Positions 9,482 through 20,704 of a DNA stretch of 43,991 nt are shown here, one piece after another. The stretch is from positions 29,747 through 73,737 of the forward strand of contig NZ_MUFP01000006.1 of assembly GCF_001996165.1 (NCBI RefSeq), written 5' to 3'. Source of the stretch: Salinivibrio proteolyticus. Lineage in GTDB: Bacteria; Pseudomonadota; Gammaproteobacteria; Enterobacterales; Vibrionaceae. Under the pieces are notes generated by a model, which saw nothing but the letters and a program-made list of their open reading frames with translations, was not told the DNA's origin and searched no databases. Numbering within the stretch: the stretch's first letter is position 1; every line of letters begins with the position of its first letter. Made by a program: the position numbers and the translations under genes.

Positions 9482-9811
9482 ATGGAAAGACGCCCGAGCC
9501 TCGCTAAACAAATTCGCCACGACCTACTGGCAGTAGGCAAGGTGCCTTTGTTGCTGCTCGGCGCTGTGCTGGTGTCGGCAATTGCGGTGGTGTTGATGAC
9601 ACAATCCACCCGCAATTTGATTGCCAAACAAGATGCGTTGCTCGACCAGCGTGAAACCTTAGAAGTGGAATGGCGAAACCAACTGTTGGAGGAAAACTCC
9701 CTGTCGGAACATAGCCATGTCGAATCTGTGGCGCGAAACGCGTTTGGTATGATTCGGCCCACGCAAAAAAATGAAGTGATCGTTAAACGACCCTTGAGTA
9801 CGAACCCGTGA
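9482..9811 (+). CDS. ftsL: Cell division protein FtsL
   Basis: Small bitopic inner-membrane protein of the FtsQLB complex that relays activation to the septal synthase FtsWI. 109 residues: a short basic cytoplasmic tail, one membrane segment at about 18-40, then a periplasmic coiled-coil (about 45-90) with heptad-like leucines (LIAKQDALLDQRETLEVEW). Conservation is low in this family; identity rests on size, topology and position between rsmH and ftsI. Its TGA lies inside the GTGA overlap with ftsI. Confidence 0.93.
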   Translation: MERRPSLAKQIRHDLLAVGKVPLLLLGAVLVSAIAVVLMTQSTRNLIAKQDALLDQRETLEVEWRNQLLEENSLSEHSHVESVARNAFGMIRPTQKNEVIVKRPLSTNP

Positions 9812-11574
9812 AAAAGCGTACCCAGAAACCAGCAAATCGACGCACGCCAAAAGCGCCACCTGTTTTTATCAAGTGGCGCTTTGGCCTTATTTGTGTGTTT
9901 ATTGGTCTTGCGTTCGCCGCACTGGTGGCTCGGGCGGCTTTTATTCAAGTGATTGAGCCCGACCGTTTACGCTACGAAGGGGACTTACGTTCGGTCAGGG
10001 TGGAAGAAGTACATTCCGCCCGTGGGATGATATCCGACCGCAATGGTGAGCCTTTGGCGGTCAGTGTGCCTGTCCAAGCAGTCTGGGCGGATCCTGTCAC
10101 GGTATTTAAGCATCAGGGATTAGCGAAAAAAGATTGTTGGTACGCACTTGCGGATGTGTTGGGACTGGATCGCCAAGCTCTGATCGACAAAATTGAAGCA
10201 AACCGCAACCGCCGTTTTATCTACCTGCAACGCCAAGTCCGCCCGGCCATGGCGTCTTATGTCAACAAGCTCGACCTGCCCGGGGTGGGCTTAAAAGAAG
10301 AGTCTCGTCGTTTCTACCCTAGTGCCGAAGTGAGTGCTCACTTGGTGGGTGTGACTGGTATCGACGGTCACGGTTTGGAAGGGATTGAACGCCGTTACGA
10401 TGAGTGGCTTACCGGTGAACATGGCAAACGTACCGTACGCAAAGACCGCTTTGGTCGCGTGGTAGAGCACATTGCCACCGAAGATAAAAAAGAAGGCCAA
10501 CCCATCGCATTGAGTATTGATCAGCGCCTGCAAGCCATTGCTTATCGCGCGATTAAGCAAGCGGTCGCAGATTACCGCGCTACGTCTGGTTCACTGGTGA
10601 TGGTGGATGTCAAAACCGGTGAAGTACTCGCCATGGTCAATGCGCCTTCCTATAACCCCAATAACCGTGGTGATCTGAAAAGCTTTAATATGCGCAACCG
10701 TGCGATCACCGATGTGTTTGAGCCCGGCTCCACCATGAAGCCTTTTGTGGTACTGACGGCGTTGGAAAATGGGGTCGCCGACATGAATACCGTGATTGAT
10801 ACCGGAAACGGCATCATGCAAATCGGCGGCAGCCGCGTGCGTGATGTATCGAAAGTCGGCAAAGCCAATCTGGCGCGCATTCTCAAAAAATCCAGCAACA
10901 TCGGTGTCAGTAAGCTGTCATTGGCAATGCCGGTCGAAACCTTACTTGGCGAGTATGGCAGCTTTGGTTTGGGGGCGAGCACTGGCGTTGAGCTGGTGGG
11001 GGAGTCGGTAGGTATTTTCCCGACCCGTCGCCGGTGGTCCGATTTTGAACGTGCGACCTTAGCGTTTGGTTATGGTTTGTCGGTCACGCCTGCACAGCTT
11101 GCCCGTGCTTATGCCACCTTGGGCTCACTGGGTGTGAATCGTCCGTTAAGCATCATCAAGCATGAAGGGGTGACAGAAGGCAAACAAGTCGCTACCCGCG
11201 ACAATGTCTATAAAGTGCTGCAGATGCTAGAAGGTGTCACTCAAGAAGGTGGCAGTGCACGTCGTGCGGCGGTGGATGGTTATCGTGTTGGTGCTAAAAC
11301 CGGGACGGCAAAAGTCGCGGTCGCGGGAGGATACGGTGACGAATACATTGGCTACACCGCGGGGCTGGCTCCGATCAGTAACCCACGACTCGCGATGGTG
11401 GTGGTGATCAACGAACCCCAAGGTGACAAGTATTATGGCGGCCAAGTGGCAGCCCCAGTATTTTCGAGCGTGATGAAAAGTGCGCTTCAGATTTTAAATA
11501 TTGCTCCGGATGCTCAGACCGGCCCGGGGCTTCAAGTAGCTCAGCGTTCTAACCAAGTGGATGCGAATGAATGA
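9808..11574 (+). CDS. ftsI: Peptidoglycan D,D-transpeptidase FtsI (PBP3)
   Basis: Septal class B penicillin-binding protein that cross-links peptidoglycan together with the FtsW glycosyltransferase. 588 residues: cytoplasmic basic tail, membrane anchor at about 24-44, pedestal domain, and transpeptidase domain from about 240. Active-site motifs are all present: S308-T-M-K, S362-S-N364 and K497-T-G, matching E. coli S307, S359 and K494. The start is GTG at 9808, overlapping the ftsL stop by four bases (GTGA), which indicates translational coupling. The gene overlaps murE at its 3' end. Confidence 0.97.
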   Translation: MKKRTQKPANRRTPKAPPVFIKWRFGLICVFIGLAFAALVARAAFIQVIEPDRLRYEGDLRSVRVEEVHSARGMISDRNGEPLAVSVPVQAVWADPVTVFKHQGLAKKDCWYALADVLGLDRQALIDKIEANRNRRFIYLQRQVRPAMASYVNKLDLPGVGLKEESRRFYPSAEVSAHLVGVTGIDGHGLEGIERRYDEWLTGEHGKRTVRKDRFGRVVEHIATEDKKEGQPIALSIDQRLQAIAYRAIKQAVADYRATSGSLVMVDVKTGEVLAMVNAPSYNPNNRGDLKSFNMRNRAITDVFEPGSTMKPFVVLTALENGVADMNTVIDTGNGIMQIGGSRVRDVSKVGKANLARILKKSSNIGVSKLSLAMPVETLLGEYGSFGLGASTGVELVGESVGIFPTRRRWSDFERATLAFGYGLSVTPAQLARAYATLGSLGVNRPLSIIKHEGVTEGKQVATRDNVYKVLQMLEGVTQEGGSARRAAVDGYRVGAKTGTAKVAVAGGYGDEYIGYTAGLAPISNPRLAMVVVINEPQGDKYYGGQVAAPVFSSVMKSALQILNIAPDAQTGPGLQVAQRSNQVDANE

Positions 11575-13039
11575 TTTAAAGCAGTGGCTAAGCCCTTGGC
11601 TAGCTGATGCACCGAGTATCACAGTAAACCGACTCACGTTGGACAGTCGCCAAGTGACGTCAGGAGATGTGTTTGTTGCCATTGCCGGCCATCAAGTGGA
11701 TGGCCGACGGTTTATTCCTGCGGCCATCGAGGCTGGTGCGGTGGCGATTGTTCAGCAAGCAGATGATGCAATGGCACGTCTTGATTGGCACCACGAGGTG
11801 CCGGTTATCTCTTTACCGGACCTCCCCACCATGCTGTCAGCGTTGGCGGCTCGTTTCTATCACGATCCGCAGCGGCGAATCGGTTTGATTGGCGTGACCG
11901 GCACCAACGGTAAGACCACGGTTTCGCAGCTAATTGCACAATGGCTTGATGCGCTAAATGCGCCCACCGCGGTGATGGGCACCACAGGCAATGGCTTTAT
12001 CGGCCGACTGCAGGCCGCGGAAAATACCACTGGCGATGCCATTAGTATTCAATCGCAGTTAGCGACCTTTGCCGACCAAGGCGCCAAGCATGTAGCGATG
12101 GAAGTGTCCTCGCATGGATTGGTGCAAGGCCGCGTTGCGAGCTTGGCCTTTGATGCGGCGGTATTTACCAATCTCAGCCACGACCACCTTGATTATCACG
12201 GCACCTTAGCGGCATACGCTGAGGCGAAAAAGCGGCTTTTCTCATTGGGTAATCCGCTCAAAGTGATTAATGCCGATGATAAGGTGGGACGCCAATGGCT
12301 ACGCGAGTGGCCCGAGGCGATTGCGGTCGCGCTGCACGCAGATTCTTTGCAACACAACGTCGGCCCTTATGTGCGTGCCACCCAGATTGATTTTGCCACC
12401 GACGGCGTGCGTGTGATGGTCGAAACCAGTTGGGGGCAAGGGGAGTTGAATGCTGCCTTGGTGGGGGATTTTAACGTCAGCAATCTCTTGGTCAGCTTGG
12501 CGACCCTATTAGGCTTAGGCTATTCACTGGATGCCCTGTTAGCCACTAGCGATCAATTGAACGCCGTCATTGGCCGGATGGAGGTTTTTCTTGCCCCTGA
12601 CAAACCGACCATGGTGGTTGACTATGCTCACACGCCCGATGCGCTGGAGAAGGCACTGATCGCACTGCGCCGCCACTGTCGGGGTAAGTTGTGGTGTGTC
12701 TTTGGCTGCGGCGGCGATCGCGATACTCGCAAGCGTCCGGTGATGGCTCGCATCGCAGAGCAATATTCCGATCAGGCGGTATTGACTAACGATAACCCGC
12801 GCAGTGAAGCGCCCAATGCGATTACCGATGACATGCTTGCTGGGATGCAGGCCCCCGATAACGCGTGGGTGGAGCACGATCGCGCGCGTGCGTTGTCACG
12901 GGTGATGCAGGCGGCCAAGGCTGACGATATCGTGCTGGTCGCGGGCAAAGGCCATGAAGACTACCAAGTCCTTGCCGACGGCAAAGTGCATTATTCCGAC
13001 CGTGAAACCGTGGCTGCGTTACTGAAGGAGTTACCATGA
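11561..13039 (+). CDS. murE: UDP-MurNAc-L-Ala-D-Glu:meso-diaminopimelate ligase MurE
   Basis: Cytosolic ATP-dependent Mur ligase adding the third stem-peptide residue. 492 residues as given. The ATP-binding motif G114-T-N-G-K-T-T120 and the central HDHLDYH segment are present. The motif D411-N-P-R414 marks ligases that use meso-diaminopimelate rather than lysine, as expected for a Gram-negative wall. Two in-frame ATGs, 11561 and 11567, both lie inside the end of ftsI; the second (MNDLKQWLSPWL) resembles other Vibrio starts and may be the true one. Overlaps murF by four bases (ATGA). Confidence 0.96.
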   Translation: MRMNDLKQWLSPWLADAPSITVNRLTLDSRQVTSGDVFVAIAGHQVDGRRFIPAAIEAGAVAIVQQADDAMARLDWHHEVPVISLPDLPTMLSALAARFYHDPQRRIGLIGVTGTNGKTTVSQLIAQWLDALNAPTAVMGTTGNGFIGRLQAAENTTGDAISIQSQLATFADQGAKHVAMEVSSHGLVQGRVASLAFDAAVFTNLSHDHLDYHGTLAAYAEAKKRLFSLGNPLKVINADDKVGRQWLREWPEAIAVALHADSLQHNVGPYVRATQIDFATDGVRVMVETSWGQGELNAALVGDFNVSNLLVSLATLLGLGYSLDALLATSDQLNAVIGRMEVFLAPDKPTMVVDYAHTPDALEKALIALRRHCRGKLWCVFGCGGDRDTRKRPVMARIAEQYSDQAVLTNDNPRSEAPNAITDDMLAGMQAPDNAWVEHDRARALSRVMQAAKADDIVLVAGKGHEDYQVLADGKVHYSDRETVAALLKELP

Positions 13040-14400
13040 TTACCACCGCACTCACAACTTTTGCTGATGTTTTGGCCGCGCAATGGCACGGTGTGGACAC
13101 CCCGCCGACGCTTGATGTTGCCGCGATCACGACAGATACCCGACAGGTGTCTGAAGGCGCGCTATTTGTGGCGTTGAAAGGCGAACGGTTTGATGGGCAC
13201 GACTTTGCAGAACAAGCCAAGCAGGCGGGCGCTGTGGCTCTGGTGGTATCGACGCCGCTGGATATCGACTTGCCGCAATTGGTGGTCAACGATACCCGTA
13301 TCGCACTGGGCCAGCTGGGCGCGTGGGTTAAAGCGCAGTGTCAGGTTCCTACTATCGCGATTACGGGCAGCTGTGGCAAAACCACGGTCAAAGAAATGCT
13401 CGCGTCCATTTTGTCGCGCAAAGGGAAGACCTTGGCCACCGCAGGCAATTTTAATAACGATATCGGGGTGCCGCTCACCTTGTTTCGTCTCACTCCCGAT
13501 CATGACTATGCCGTGATTGAGCTGGGGGCGAACCATATCGGTGAAATTGCATACACCACATCGCTTGTCAAACCAGATATTGCCATGGTGACAAACCTTG
13601 CAGCTGCCCACCTTGAAGGGTTTGGCTCGCTAGAGGGCGTCGCGACCGCCAAAGGTGAAATCTACCAAGGCCTGCCTCAAGGCGGTATAGCGCTGGTTAA
13701 CGCGCAAAGCCATGGCGGTGAGAAATGGCAAGCCGTTCTGGCAGACAAAAACGTGATTCAGGTGACTGAGCAAGCGGCTGCACCTTTGCAACTGGTGGAG
13801 AGCGAGTTAGTTGAGGCGGGCTGCTACCGCTTAGTGTTCAGTGACGGTGAGCAGCAATCTACGGTGACGTTACCGCTGCCCGGCAAACACAATATTACTA
13901 ATGCATTGATGGCAGGTTGTGCCGCGATGCAGTTACCGGGCGTGACCTTAGAGGACGTTACTCAAGGACTTGCGGCGATGAAAAATGCCGCAGGTCGCAC
14001 CGAAGTGAGTGAGCCGCGTGCCGGACTGCGCTTGATTGACGATACCTATAATGCCAGCGTTCCGGCGATGAAATCCGCCATCGACGTGCTTGCCAGTTAT
14101 TCTGGCGAGCGTTGGTTGATTTTAGGCGATATGGCCGAGCTAGGGCAGTACAGCGAACAAATGCACCGAGAAGTGGGTGAGCACGCCGCCAAGGCGGGGC
14201 TGACGCAGGTGTTTACCACAGGAACCGATAGCCGTGTGATCAGTGAATGCTGTCACGGCCGTCATTTTGACTCAAAAGACGCGCTGATCGCGCATGTAGT
14301 AACCATGATGAAAACACATAATCCCGACACCATTTTGGTCAAAGGCGCCCGAGGTATGGCGATGGAGGCGGTTGTTGCCGCCATTAAGGAGGCCTGCTGA
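13036..14400 (+). CDS. murF: UDP-MurNAc-tripeptide:D-Ala-D-Ala ligase MurF
   Basis: Cytosolic Mur ligase that attaches D-alanyl-D-alanine to complete UDP-MurNAc-pentapeptide. 454 residues, the usual length. ATP-binding motif G111-S-C-G-K-T-T117; then [13 protein letters not shown] and [12 protein letters not shown], typical MurF text, and the C-terminal [17 protein letters not shown] segment. The ATGA overlap with murE and the one-base overlap with mraY (TGATG) make translational coupling likely. The D-Ala-D-Ala ligase supplying its substrate is not encoded in this window. Confidence 0.97.
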   Translation: MITTALTTFADVLAAQWHGVDTPPTLDVAAITTDTRQVSEGALFVALKGERFDGHDFAEQAKQAGAVALVVSTPLDIDLPQLVVNDTRIALGQLGAWVKAQCQVPTIAITGSCGKTTVKEMLASILSRKGKTLATAGNFNNDIGVPLTLFRLTPDHDYAVIELGANHIGEIAYTTSLVKPDIAMVTNLAAAHLEGFGSLEGVATAKGEIYQGLPQGGIALVNAQSHGGEKWQAVLADKNVIQVTEQAAAPLQLVESELVEAGCYRLVFSDGEQQSTVTLPLPGKHNITNALMAGCAAMQLPGVTLEDVTQGLAAMKNAAGRTEVSEPRAGLRLIDDTYNASVPAMKSAIDVLASYSGERWLILGDMAELGQYSEQMHREVGEHAAKAGLTQVFTTGTDSRVISECCHGRHFDSKDALIAHVVTMMKTHNPDTILVKGARGMAMEAVVAAIKEAC

Positions 14401-15482
14401 TGCTGGTATGGTTAGCTGAGGCATTGCAGGGCTTTTTCCCGTCGATGCGACTGTTTGAATATTTGACCTTTCGCGCCATTGTGAGTGCGTTAACTGCGCT
14501 TGTGTTCTCGTTATGGATGGGGCCGCGACTGATTAAATATCTGCAATCGATGCAGATTGGCCAAGTGGTACGAGAAGAAGGGCCCGAATCGCACTTTAGC
14601 AAGCGTGGTACACCTACGATGGGCGGGGTGCTTATCCTGGCCGCCATTACCCTGACCGTCTTTTTATGGGCAGATTTATCGAACCCCTATGTGTGGGCGG
14701 TGATGGTAGTGTTGCTAGGATACGGCACGGTCGGCTTTGTCGATGATTATCGCAAAGTGGTGCGCAAAAACACCGATGGCTTAATTGCACGTTGGAAGTA
14801 TTTTTGGCAATCCGCCATTGCGCTAGGTGTGGCCTTTGCGCTGTATGCGCACGGTAGTGACACCGCCGCGACCCAACTGGTTGTTCCCTTTTTCAAAGAT
14901 GTGATGCCTCAACTGGGGCTGTTTTATATCGTCTTTACCTATTTTGTGATTGTTGGTACCAGTAATGCGGTGAACCTAACCGATGGGTTGGATGGTCTTG
15001 CGATTTTGCCGACGGTGATGGTCGCGGGAGGCTTTGCGTTTATTGCGTGGGCAACGGGGAATGTGAACTTTGCCAGCTATCTGCATATCCCTTACATCAA
15101 ATACAGCAGTGAGCTGGTGGTGGTATGTGCGGCTATTGTCGGCGCTGGCTTAGGTTTTTTGTGGTTTAACACCTATCCAGCCCAAGTATTCATGGGCGAT
15201 GTCGGCTCGTTGGCCCTCGGTGGCGCGCTAGGCACCATTGCTGTCTTGGTGCGCCAAGAATTGCTGTTGATCATCATGGGCGGTGTGTTTGTGATGGAAA
15301 CCGTGTCGGTGATCTTGCAAGTCGGCTCTTATAAATTGCGTGGGCAGCGCATTTTCCGTATGGCACCGATTCATCATCACTATGAATTAAAAGGGTGGCC
15401 GGAGCCACGAGTCATTGTCCGCTTTTGGATTATTTCTTTGATGCTAGTGTTGATTGCACTGGCAACGCTGAAGGTACGTTAA
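14400..15482 (+). CDS. mraY: Phospho-N-acetylmuramoyl-pentapeptide-transferase MraY
   Basis: Integral membrane enzyme that transfers phospho-MurNAc-pentapeptide to undecaprenyl phosphate, making lipid I. 360 residues, with about ten hydrophobic segments. Family signatures: [11 protein letters not shown] at about 63-73, GFVDDYRKV with the adjacent aspartates at about 112-120, [10 protein letters not shown] at about 195-204, [12 protein letters not shown], and the [15 protein letters not shown] histidine motif near the C-terminus. The next gene starts two bases after its TAA. Confidence 0.98.
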   Translation: MLVWLAEALQGFFPSMRLFEYLTFRAIVSALTALVFSLWMGPRLIKYLQSMQIGQVVREEGPESHFSKRGTPTMGGVLILAAITLTVFLWADLSNPYVWAVMVVLLGYGTVGFVDDYRKVVRKNTDGLIARWKYFWQSAIALGVAFALYAHGSDTAATQLVVPFFKDVMPQLGLFYIVFTYFVIVGTSNAVNLTDGLDGLAILPTVMVAGGFAFIAWATGNVNFASYLHIPYIKYSSELVVVCAAIVGAGLGFLWFNTYPAQVFMGDVGSLALGGALGTIAVLVRQELLLIIMGGVFVMETVSVILQVGSYKLRGQRIFRMAPIHHHYELKGWPEPRVIVRFWIISLMLVLIALATLKVR

Positions 15483-15484
15483 TC

Positions 15485-16822
15485 ATGTCAACCGTGAGCC
15501 AGCGTTCGTTAACCGAGTTTGATCATATCGTGGTGATGGGCTTGGGGGTGACTGGATTATCCGTGGTGCGCTTTATTGCCCGCCATCATCCTCAGGCAAC
15601 GATTCGCGTAATGGATTCGCGTCTTCAACCTCCCGGGTGTGATCAACTGCCGGCTCAGGTGACATTACATACCGGCAGCTGGCAGGAACAGTGGTTAGCC
15701 GACGCCGATCTGGTGGTGACTAACCCCGGCATTGCGCTGACGACGCCCGCGCTTGGCCCTGTTCATCAAGCGGGCATCCCCATCGTTGGCGATATTGAGC
15801 TCTTTGCGTGGTATTGCGATAAGCCGGTGGTCGCCATCACCGGGTCGAACGGAAAAAGCACCGTCACCGCCTTAGTGGGCGAGATGGCAAAAGCGGCGGG
15901 TATCCGTGTGGGTGTGGGTGGCAATATCGGTGTCGCGGCGCTTGATTTACTCGACCAAGGGCATGACTTATATGTGCTGGAGCTGTCGAGCTTTCAACTG
16001 GAAACCACGGCGTCATTGGCGTTGAATGGCGCCGCGTTTTTAAACTTTTCTGAAGATCACATGGATCGTTACGACAACTTGGCTGATTATCGCGCGGCCA
16101 AGTTACGTATTTTCGCTCACGCACACACCCGGATTGCCAACGCTGATGATAAAGCAACACACAGTGAGCAACCTCTCGTTTTATTTGGCTTTCAGCAAGG
16201 CGACTATCGTCTTATCAGCCATCAAGGCCAAGAGTGGCTCAGTGTGGAGGGTGATCCTGTCCTGCCCGTGGCCGAACTGGCGCTCGTTGGGCGTCATAAT
16301 GTCGCCAATTGCTTAGCGGCAATGGCATTGGCAGACAGTGTCGGTGTCGATCGCGATGGACAAGTTCAGGCGATGCAAACCTATACTGGCTTGCCTCATC
16401 GTAGCCAGACGGTGGCAACGATCAACGGCGTAACTTGGGTCAATGATTCCAAAGCGACCAATGTGGCCAGCACGTTAGCCGCTTTGGATGGCTTAACGCT
16501 GCAAGGGCAGCTTCATCTGCTACTCGGTGGTGATGGTAAAGGTGCGGATTTTCATGCGCTTCAACCTGTGTTGGATAAGCTATCTGCCCAGCTATATTGC
16601 TTTGGGCAAGATGGTGACAAACTGGCTGCATTGAGCCGTTCGTCGCATCGTTTTGGGACCTTGGAGCAGGCGATTGATGTCATTGCCCAACACGTTGCAC
16701 CGGGTGATATGGTGCTATTGTCACCAGCCTGTTCGAGCCTCGATCAGTTCGCCAACTTTATGGCACGTGGCGATGCCTTTGCCGATGCTGTCAAACAACT
16801 AACCGTGAGTGATGCCCGATGA
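15485..16822 (+). CDS. murD: UDP-MurNAc-L-alanine:D-glutamate ligase MurD
   Basis: Cytosolic Mur ligase that adds D-glutamate to UDP-MurNAc-L-Ala. I use the ATG at 15485 (445 residues, MSTVSQRSL), two bases after the mraY stop. A longer in-frame reading would start 90 bp earlier inside mraY and adds text with no Mur homology. N-terminal Rossmann motif [14 protein letters not shown], then the ATP-binding motif G120-S-N-G-K-S-T126, and [11 protein letters not shown]. Its TGA overlaps the ftsW ATG (ATGA). Confidence 0.96.
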   Translation: MSTVSQRSLTEFDHIVVMGLGVTGLSVVRFIARHHPQATIRVMDSRLQPPGCDQLPAQVTLHTGSWQEQWLADADLVVTNPGIALTTPALGPVHQAGIPIVGDIELFAWYCDKPVVAITGSNGKSTVTALVGEMAKAAGIRVGVGGNIGVAALDLLDQGHDLYVLELSSFQLETTASLALNGAAFLNFSEDHMDRYDNLADYRAAKLRIFAHAHTRIANADDKATHSEQPLVLFGFQQGDYRLISHQGQEWLSVEGDPVLPVAELALVGRHNVANCLAAMALADSVGVDRDGQVQAMQTYTGLPHRSQTVATINGVTWVNDSKATNVASTLAALDGLTLQGQLHLLLGGDGKGADFHALQPVLDKLSAQLYCFGQDGDKLAALSRSSHRFGTLEQAIDVIAQHVAPGDMVLLSPACSSLDQFANFMARGDAFADAVKQLTVSDAR

Positions 16823-18024
16823 TACGCACTTGGCCCAAACAGTGTTGGTCTTGGCTGCGCACCCCATCGCCGGGTGTGCTCTATGATCGTCAACTTGTTT
16901 GGGTATCACTGTTATTGATGGTGATTGGTCTGGTGATGGTGACGTCGGCGTCTATCCCGGTCGCCCTTCGCTTGGCCGATGCCCCATTTTTATTTGCGAA
17001 ACGGCACGCGATTTATCTCACGGTAGCCGTGATAGCGGCTGTGGTGGTGATGTATATTCCCGTACGGCTTTGGCAAAAATACAGTGGTTGGATGCTATTG
17101 CTGTCATCGGTGTTGCTGTTGGCCGTGTTAGCCATCGGGCGCTCGGTCAACGGCGCAGCTCGCTGGATTTCCATTGCTGGGATCAATGTTCAGCCTGCGG
17201 AGATTGCCAAGTTATCTCTATTTGTTTTTTTGGCAGGATACCTCGTCCGTCGTCATGGTGAGGTGCGCGAGCACTTTCGTGGCTTTGCGAAGCCGCTTGC
17301 GGTGCTGTTGTTATTTGCAAGCTTACTCCTTGCCCAGCCCGATTTAGGCTCAGTGGTGGTGATGTTTGTGACCACGGTGGGTATGTTGTTTATTGCTGGC
17401 GCCAAATTGTGGCAATTTATCGCGCTGCTGGTGGCAGGGCTCACGCTGGTGGGAGGCTTGATCATTGCAGAGCCTTATCGGGTGCGGCGTGTTACCGCTT
17501 TCCTTGACCCTTGGCAAGACCCGTTTGGCAGTGGCTATCAGCTCACCCAATCGTTAATGGCGTTTGGACGCGGTGATTGGTTTGGGCAAGGCTTGGGCAA
17601 CTCGATTCAAAAATTGGAGTACTTGCCAGAAGCGCATACCGACTTTGTTTTCGCCGTGATTGCCGAAGAGCTAGGGCTGGTGGGCGTTAGTGTCATTTTG
17701 GTTTTAATTTTCTGCTTGGTCTTTAAAGCCTTATTTATTGGCAGACGTTGCCTTGAACAAGAACAATTGTTTGGTGGCTTTCTCGCCTTTGGTATCGGGA
17801 TTTGGTTTGCGTTTCAAACCATGGTGAATGTGGGCGCTGCCGCGGGCATGCTGCCGACCAAGGGGCTGACGCTGCCTCTGATCAGTTATGGCGGTTCCAG
17901 CCTTTTGATCATGGCAATGGCGGTCGCCCTGCTGTTACGCATCGACCATGAGTACCGTTTAGCCACGGCCCAAGCCCATCAAATCAAGCATTATCAGGAT
18001 AAAATTCAACACGATGAGCAGTAA
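16819..18024 (+). CDS. ftsW: Septal peptidoglycan glycosyltransferase FtsW (SEDS family)
   Basis: Polytopic SEDS-family polymerase that works with FtsI at the septum. 401 residues, about ten membrane segments. Conserved stretches include [22 protein letters not shown] at about 112-133, [25 protein letters not shown] in the large periplasmic loop, and [18 protein letters not shown], which carries the catalytic-loop aspartate region. The paralogue RodA is excluded by genomic position. It overlaps murD by four and murG by eleven bases. Confidence 0.97.
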   Translation: MIRTWPKQCWSWLRTPSPGVLYDRQLVWVSLLLMVIGLVMVTSASIPVALRLADAPFLFAKRHAIYLTVAVIAAVVVMYIPVRLWQKYSGWMLLLSSVLLLAVLAIGRSVNGAARWISIAGINVQPAEIAKLSLFVFLAGYLVRRHGEVREHFRGFAKPLAVLLLFASLLLAQPDLGSVVVMFVTTVGMLFIAGAKLWQFIALLVAGLTLVGGLIIAEPYRVRRVTAFLDPWQDPFGSGYQLTQSLMAFGRGDWFGQGLGNSIQKLEYLPEAHTDFVFAVIAEELGLVGVSVILVLIFCLVFKALFIGRRCLEQEQLFGGFLAFGIGIWFAFQTMVNVGAAAGMLPTKGLTLPLISYGGSSLLIMAMAVALLLRIDHEYRLATAQAHQIKHYQDKIQHDEQ

Positions 18025-19072
18025 ACGTTTATTGGTAATGGCGGGGGGAACCGGTGGACATGTGTTTCCCGGCCTCGCGGTCGCCAAATATTTAGAGCAA
18101 CAAGGCTGGCAGATCCGTTGGTTGGGTACTGCGGATCGCATGGAAGCGGATCTGGTTCCCAAACACGGCATTGATATTGAGTTTATTCGTGTCAAAGGCT
18201 TGATCGGTTCGGGCCTGATCCGCAAGCTGCGTGCGCCGTGGATGATCCTCAGCGCCATTTGGCAAGCGCGCCAAATCATTAAGCGCTACCAACCCGATGC
18301 GGTGTTGGGCATGGGCGGATACGTGAGTGGCCCCGGCGGCATCGCGGCTTGGCTCAGTGGTGTACCTGTGGTGCTTCATGAACAAAATGCGGTGGCTGGG
18401 TTAACCAACCAATGGTTGGCGAAAGTGGCTAAGCAAGTACTGCAAGCCTTTCCGGGAGCGTTTGAAGGTAAGCCTGTGGTCGGCAATCCGGTGCGCCGTG
18501 ATGTGTGCACCTTGCCCTCTCCGACAGCACGCTTTCGTGACCGCAACGGACCATTGCGTATTCTGGTGATGGGCGGCAGCCAAGGTGCGCGCATCTTAAA
18601 CCAAACCGTGCCTGTTGCGGTGGCAAAAACGGCGCAGCCGGTCATGGTGAGACACCAAGCCGGGAAAGGAAACGCACAAAGCACAGAAGCGGCGTATCAC
18701 GCCGAGGGCGTTACCGATGCGACCGTGACCGAGTTTATTGATGATGTTGCTAGTGCTTATGCTTGGGCCGATGTGGTGATTTGTCGCAGTGGCGCTTTGA
18801 CGGTCTCGGAACTCGCGGCAGCCGGTGTGGGGGCGATCTTTGTGCCCTTTATGCATGCCGACCGTCAGCAAGCACTAAATGGTGATTACTTGGTTGAACG
18901 TGATGCGGCACTGATGATTGAACAGCCATCACTGACAGCCACCACGCTGGCTGAGACAATTGACGGCTTAGACCGAGCGCGCCTCCTTACGATGGCGAAC
19001 GCCGCGCGTGATGCCGCGATCATTGATGCGGATGCACGTGTGGCACAAGTGATTGCCGAACAAGCAAAATAA
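18014..19072 (+). CDS. murG: UDP-GlcNAc:lipid I GlcNAc transferase MurG
   Basis: Membrane-associated GT28 glycosyltransferase that converts lipid I to lipid II on the cytoplasmic face. 352 residues. Glycine-rich loop 1, [16 protein letters not shown], at about 9-24; loop [11 protein letters not shown] at about 96-106; loop [11 protein letters not shown]; and the donor-binding [15 protein letters not shown] signature. Translation start ATG is inside the last codons of ftsW. MurC begins 14 bp downstream. Confidence 0.97.
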   Translation: MSSKRLLVMAGGTGGHVFPGLAVAKYLEQQGWQIRWLGTADRMEADLVPKHGIDIEFIRVKGLIGSGLIRKLRAPWMILSAIWQARQIIKRYQPDAVLGMGGYVSGPGGIAAWLSGVPVVLHEQNAVAGLTNQWLAKVAKQVLQAFPGAFEGKPVVGNPVRRDVCTLPSPTARFRDRNGPLRILVMGGSQGARILNQTVPVAVAKTAQPVMVRHQAGKGNAQSTEAAYHAEGVTDATVTEFIDDVASAYAWADVVICRSGALTVSELAAAGVGAIFVPFMHADRQQALNGDYLVERDAALMIEQPSLTATTLAETIDGLDRARLLTMANAARDAAIIDADARVAQVIAEQAK

Positions 19073-19086
19073 TAGAGAAAAGATGA

Positions 19087-20556
19087 ATGGGTAAATTGGA
19101 TAATCAGCAGCTAGAAAAACTTCGCACCATGATCCCGGAAATGCGTCGGGTGAAACGGATCCACTTTGTGGGCATTGGCGGTGCGGGGATGTGTGGTATT
19201 GCTGAAGTGCTGATTAACGAAGGTTACCAAATAACCGGCTCGGATCTTGCACAAAATGTGGTCACCGAGCGTTTGGCGTCCATGGGGGCAGAGATCTTTA
19301 TCGGTCATCAAGCCAGTCACATCGAGAAAGCAAGCGTGGTGGTGGTCTCTACCGCCATCAAGCCCGATAACCCGGAAGTGGTCGCGGCAAAATCTCTCCG
19401 CATTCCGGTGGTTCGTCGTGCCGAAATGCTGGCTGAATTGATGCGATATCGGCACGGTATTGCCGTTGCCGGCACCCATGGTAAAACCACGACCACCGCA
19501 TTAGTGACACAGATTTATTCGGAAGCCGGTTTAGATCCCACTTTTGTCAATGGTGGATTAGTCAAAAGTGCTGGCACCAACGCGCGTTTGGGGAGTAGCC
19601 GATATTTGATTGCGGAAGCGGACGAAAGCGATGCCTCCTTTTTGCATTTACAACCTATGGTCGCCATCGTCACCAATATTGAAGCCGACCATATGGATAC
19701 CTACGGCGGCAACTTTGAAACGCTAAAGCAAACCTTTATTGATTTTCTTCACAATCTGCCGTTTTACGGGTTAGCGGTGGTGTGTATTGATGATCCTGTG
19801 GTGCGTGCCCTGATCCCGTCGATTGGTCGCCAAGTGATCACCTATGGCTTTTCTGATGATGCCGATGTGCGTTTGCACGATTATCACCAAAAAGGTCAGC
19901 GCGGGATTTTTAAAGTCACCCGTCCGGGACGCGAGACCTTGACCATAGAACTCAATATTCCGGGACAACACAACGCATTAAACGCCAGTGCCGCGATTGC
20001 TGTCGCGACCGAAGACGGTGTGGATGACGCTGCGATTGTGCGTGCGCTTGCCAGTTTTGAAGGAACAGGACGTCGTTTTGACCAACTGGGAGAATTCCCT
20101 GTCGAGCAAGGAACGGCGTTATTGGTTGATGATTATGGTCACCATCCTAGTGAAGTAGATGTCACCATTAAAGCGGCACGCGCTGGCTGGCAAGATCACC
20201 GTTTGGTGATGATCTTTCAGCCGCACCGATACAGCCGTACCCGCGATCTCTATGATGATTTTGCCAATGTGCTGGAAAACGTGGATGTGCTGTTGATGTT
20301 AGATGTCTATTCCGCAGGAGAAACACCGATAGCGGGGGCTGACGGTCGAAGTTTGTGTCGCAGCATTCGGGCGCGAGGCAAGCTCGATCCGATTTTTGTG
20401 CCAAATGCCGAGGCGTTACCGGCCGCACTGGCCAATGTGCTGCAAGCGAATGACTTAGTTTTAACACAAGGCGCGGGTGATATTGGTAAAGTAGCGCGAA
20501 ATTTAGCGGCAATGGCCCTGGATAAAGCAAAAATGGCACAACAAAAAACAAACTGA
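19087..20556 (+). CDS. murC: UDP-MurNAc:L-alanine ligase MurC
   Basis: First Mur ligase of the stem-peptide pathway, cytosolic. 489 residues. N-terminal [17 protein letters not shown] nucleotide-binding loop at about 26-42, ATP motif G129-T-H-G-K-T-T, and the central [11 protein letters not shown] and [13 protein letters not shown] signatures with the MurC-specific histidines. ATG at 19087 follows an AGAG-containing leader. Its TGA is immediately followed by a structured gap before ftsQ; no ddl gene lies between them, unlike E. coli. Confidence 0.97.
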   Translation: MGKLDNQQLEKLRTMIPEMRRVKRIHFVGIGGAGMCGIAEVLINEGYQITGSDLAQNVVTERLASMGAEIFIGHQASHIEKASVVVVSTAIKPDNPEVVAAKSLRIPVVRRAEMLAELMRYRHGIAVAGTHGKTTTTALVTQIYSEAGLDPTFVNGGLVKSAGTNARLGSSRYLIAEADESDASFLHLQPMVAIVTNIEADHMDTYGGNFETLKQTFIDFLHNLPFYGLAVVCIDDPVVRALIPSIGRQVITYGFSDDADVRLHDYHQKGQRGIFKVTRPGRETLTIELNIPGQHNALNASAAIAVATEDGVDDAAIVRALASFEGTGRRFDQLGEFPVEQGTALLVDDYGHHPSEVDVTIKAARAGWQDHRLVMIFQPHRYSRTRDLYDDFANVLENVDVLLMLDVYSAGETPIAGADGRSLCRSIRARGKLDPIFVPNAEALPAALANVLQANDLVLTQGAGDIGKVARNLAAMALDKAKMAQQKTN

Positions 20557-20634
20557 TGTGATAAAAAGCTGTGTCATAATCGGACGATCCGAATAAAAAG
20601 ACGGCTTTTTTCGCATCACAGAGCAAAATTGCTC
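20557..20634 (+). promoter_or_regulatory. Structured murC-ftsQ intergenic element
   Basis: Starting at the base after the murC stop: TGTGAT (20557-20562) pairs with ATCACA (20615-20620), AAAAAGC (20563-20569) pairs with GCTTTTT (20604-20610), and an inner hairpin TCGGA-CGA-TCCGA occupies 20580-20592. The segment GCTTTTT could instead pair with AAAAAG at 20595-20600, giving a mutually exclusive small hairpin followed by T. A further inverted repeat GAGCAA-AA-TTGCTC lies at 20621-20634. It could be an attenuator, a processing site or a weak terminator; the role is not known. Confidence 0.5.
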
Positions 20635-20674
20635 GGAACAGATCTCAGCTTATTGATACAAAGCGTCAATCAAG

Positions 20675-20704
20675 TTGGAGCACGAGGCGCGGGATCGCTA
20701 TAAT
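20675..20704 (+). promoter_or_regulatory. Promoter of ftsQ
   Basis: -35 TTGGAG (20675-20680), an 18-bp spacer and a perfect -10 TATAAT (20699-20704) predict a start near 20711 and a leader of about 52 nt. The leader contains the inverted repeat CTGG-ac-GTGTC / GACAC-CAG (20720-20748). It would supply ftsQAZ independently of Pmra. Confidence 0.65.

Noticed and set aside
9232-9948. Minus-strand frame of 238 codons across rsmH, ftsL and ftsI
   Set aside because: Runs antisense across three real genes and their overlaps; Ser/Arg/Cys-rich nonsense translation.
15395-15484. Upstream extension of murD into mraY
   Set aside because: Adds 30 residues with no Mur ligase homology; the ATG at 15485 directly follows the mraY stop.
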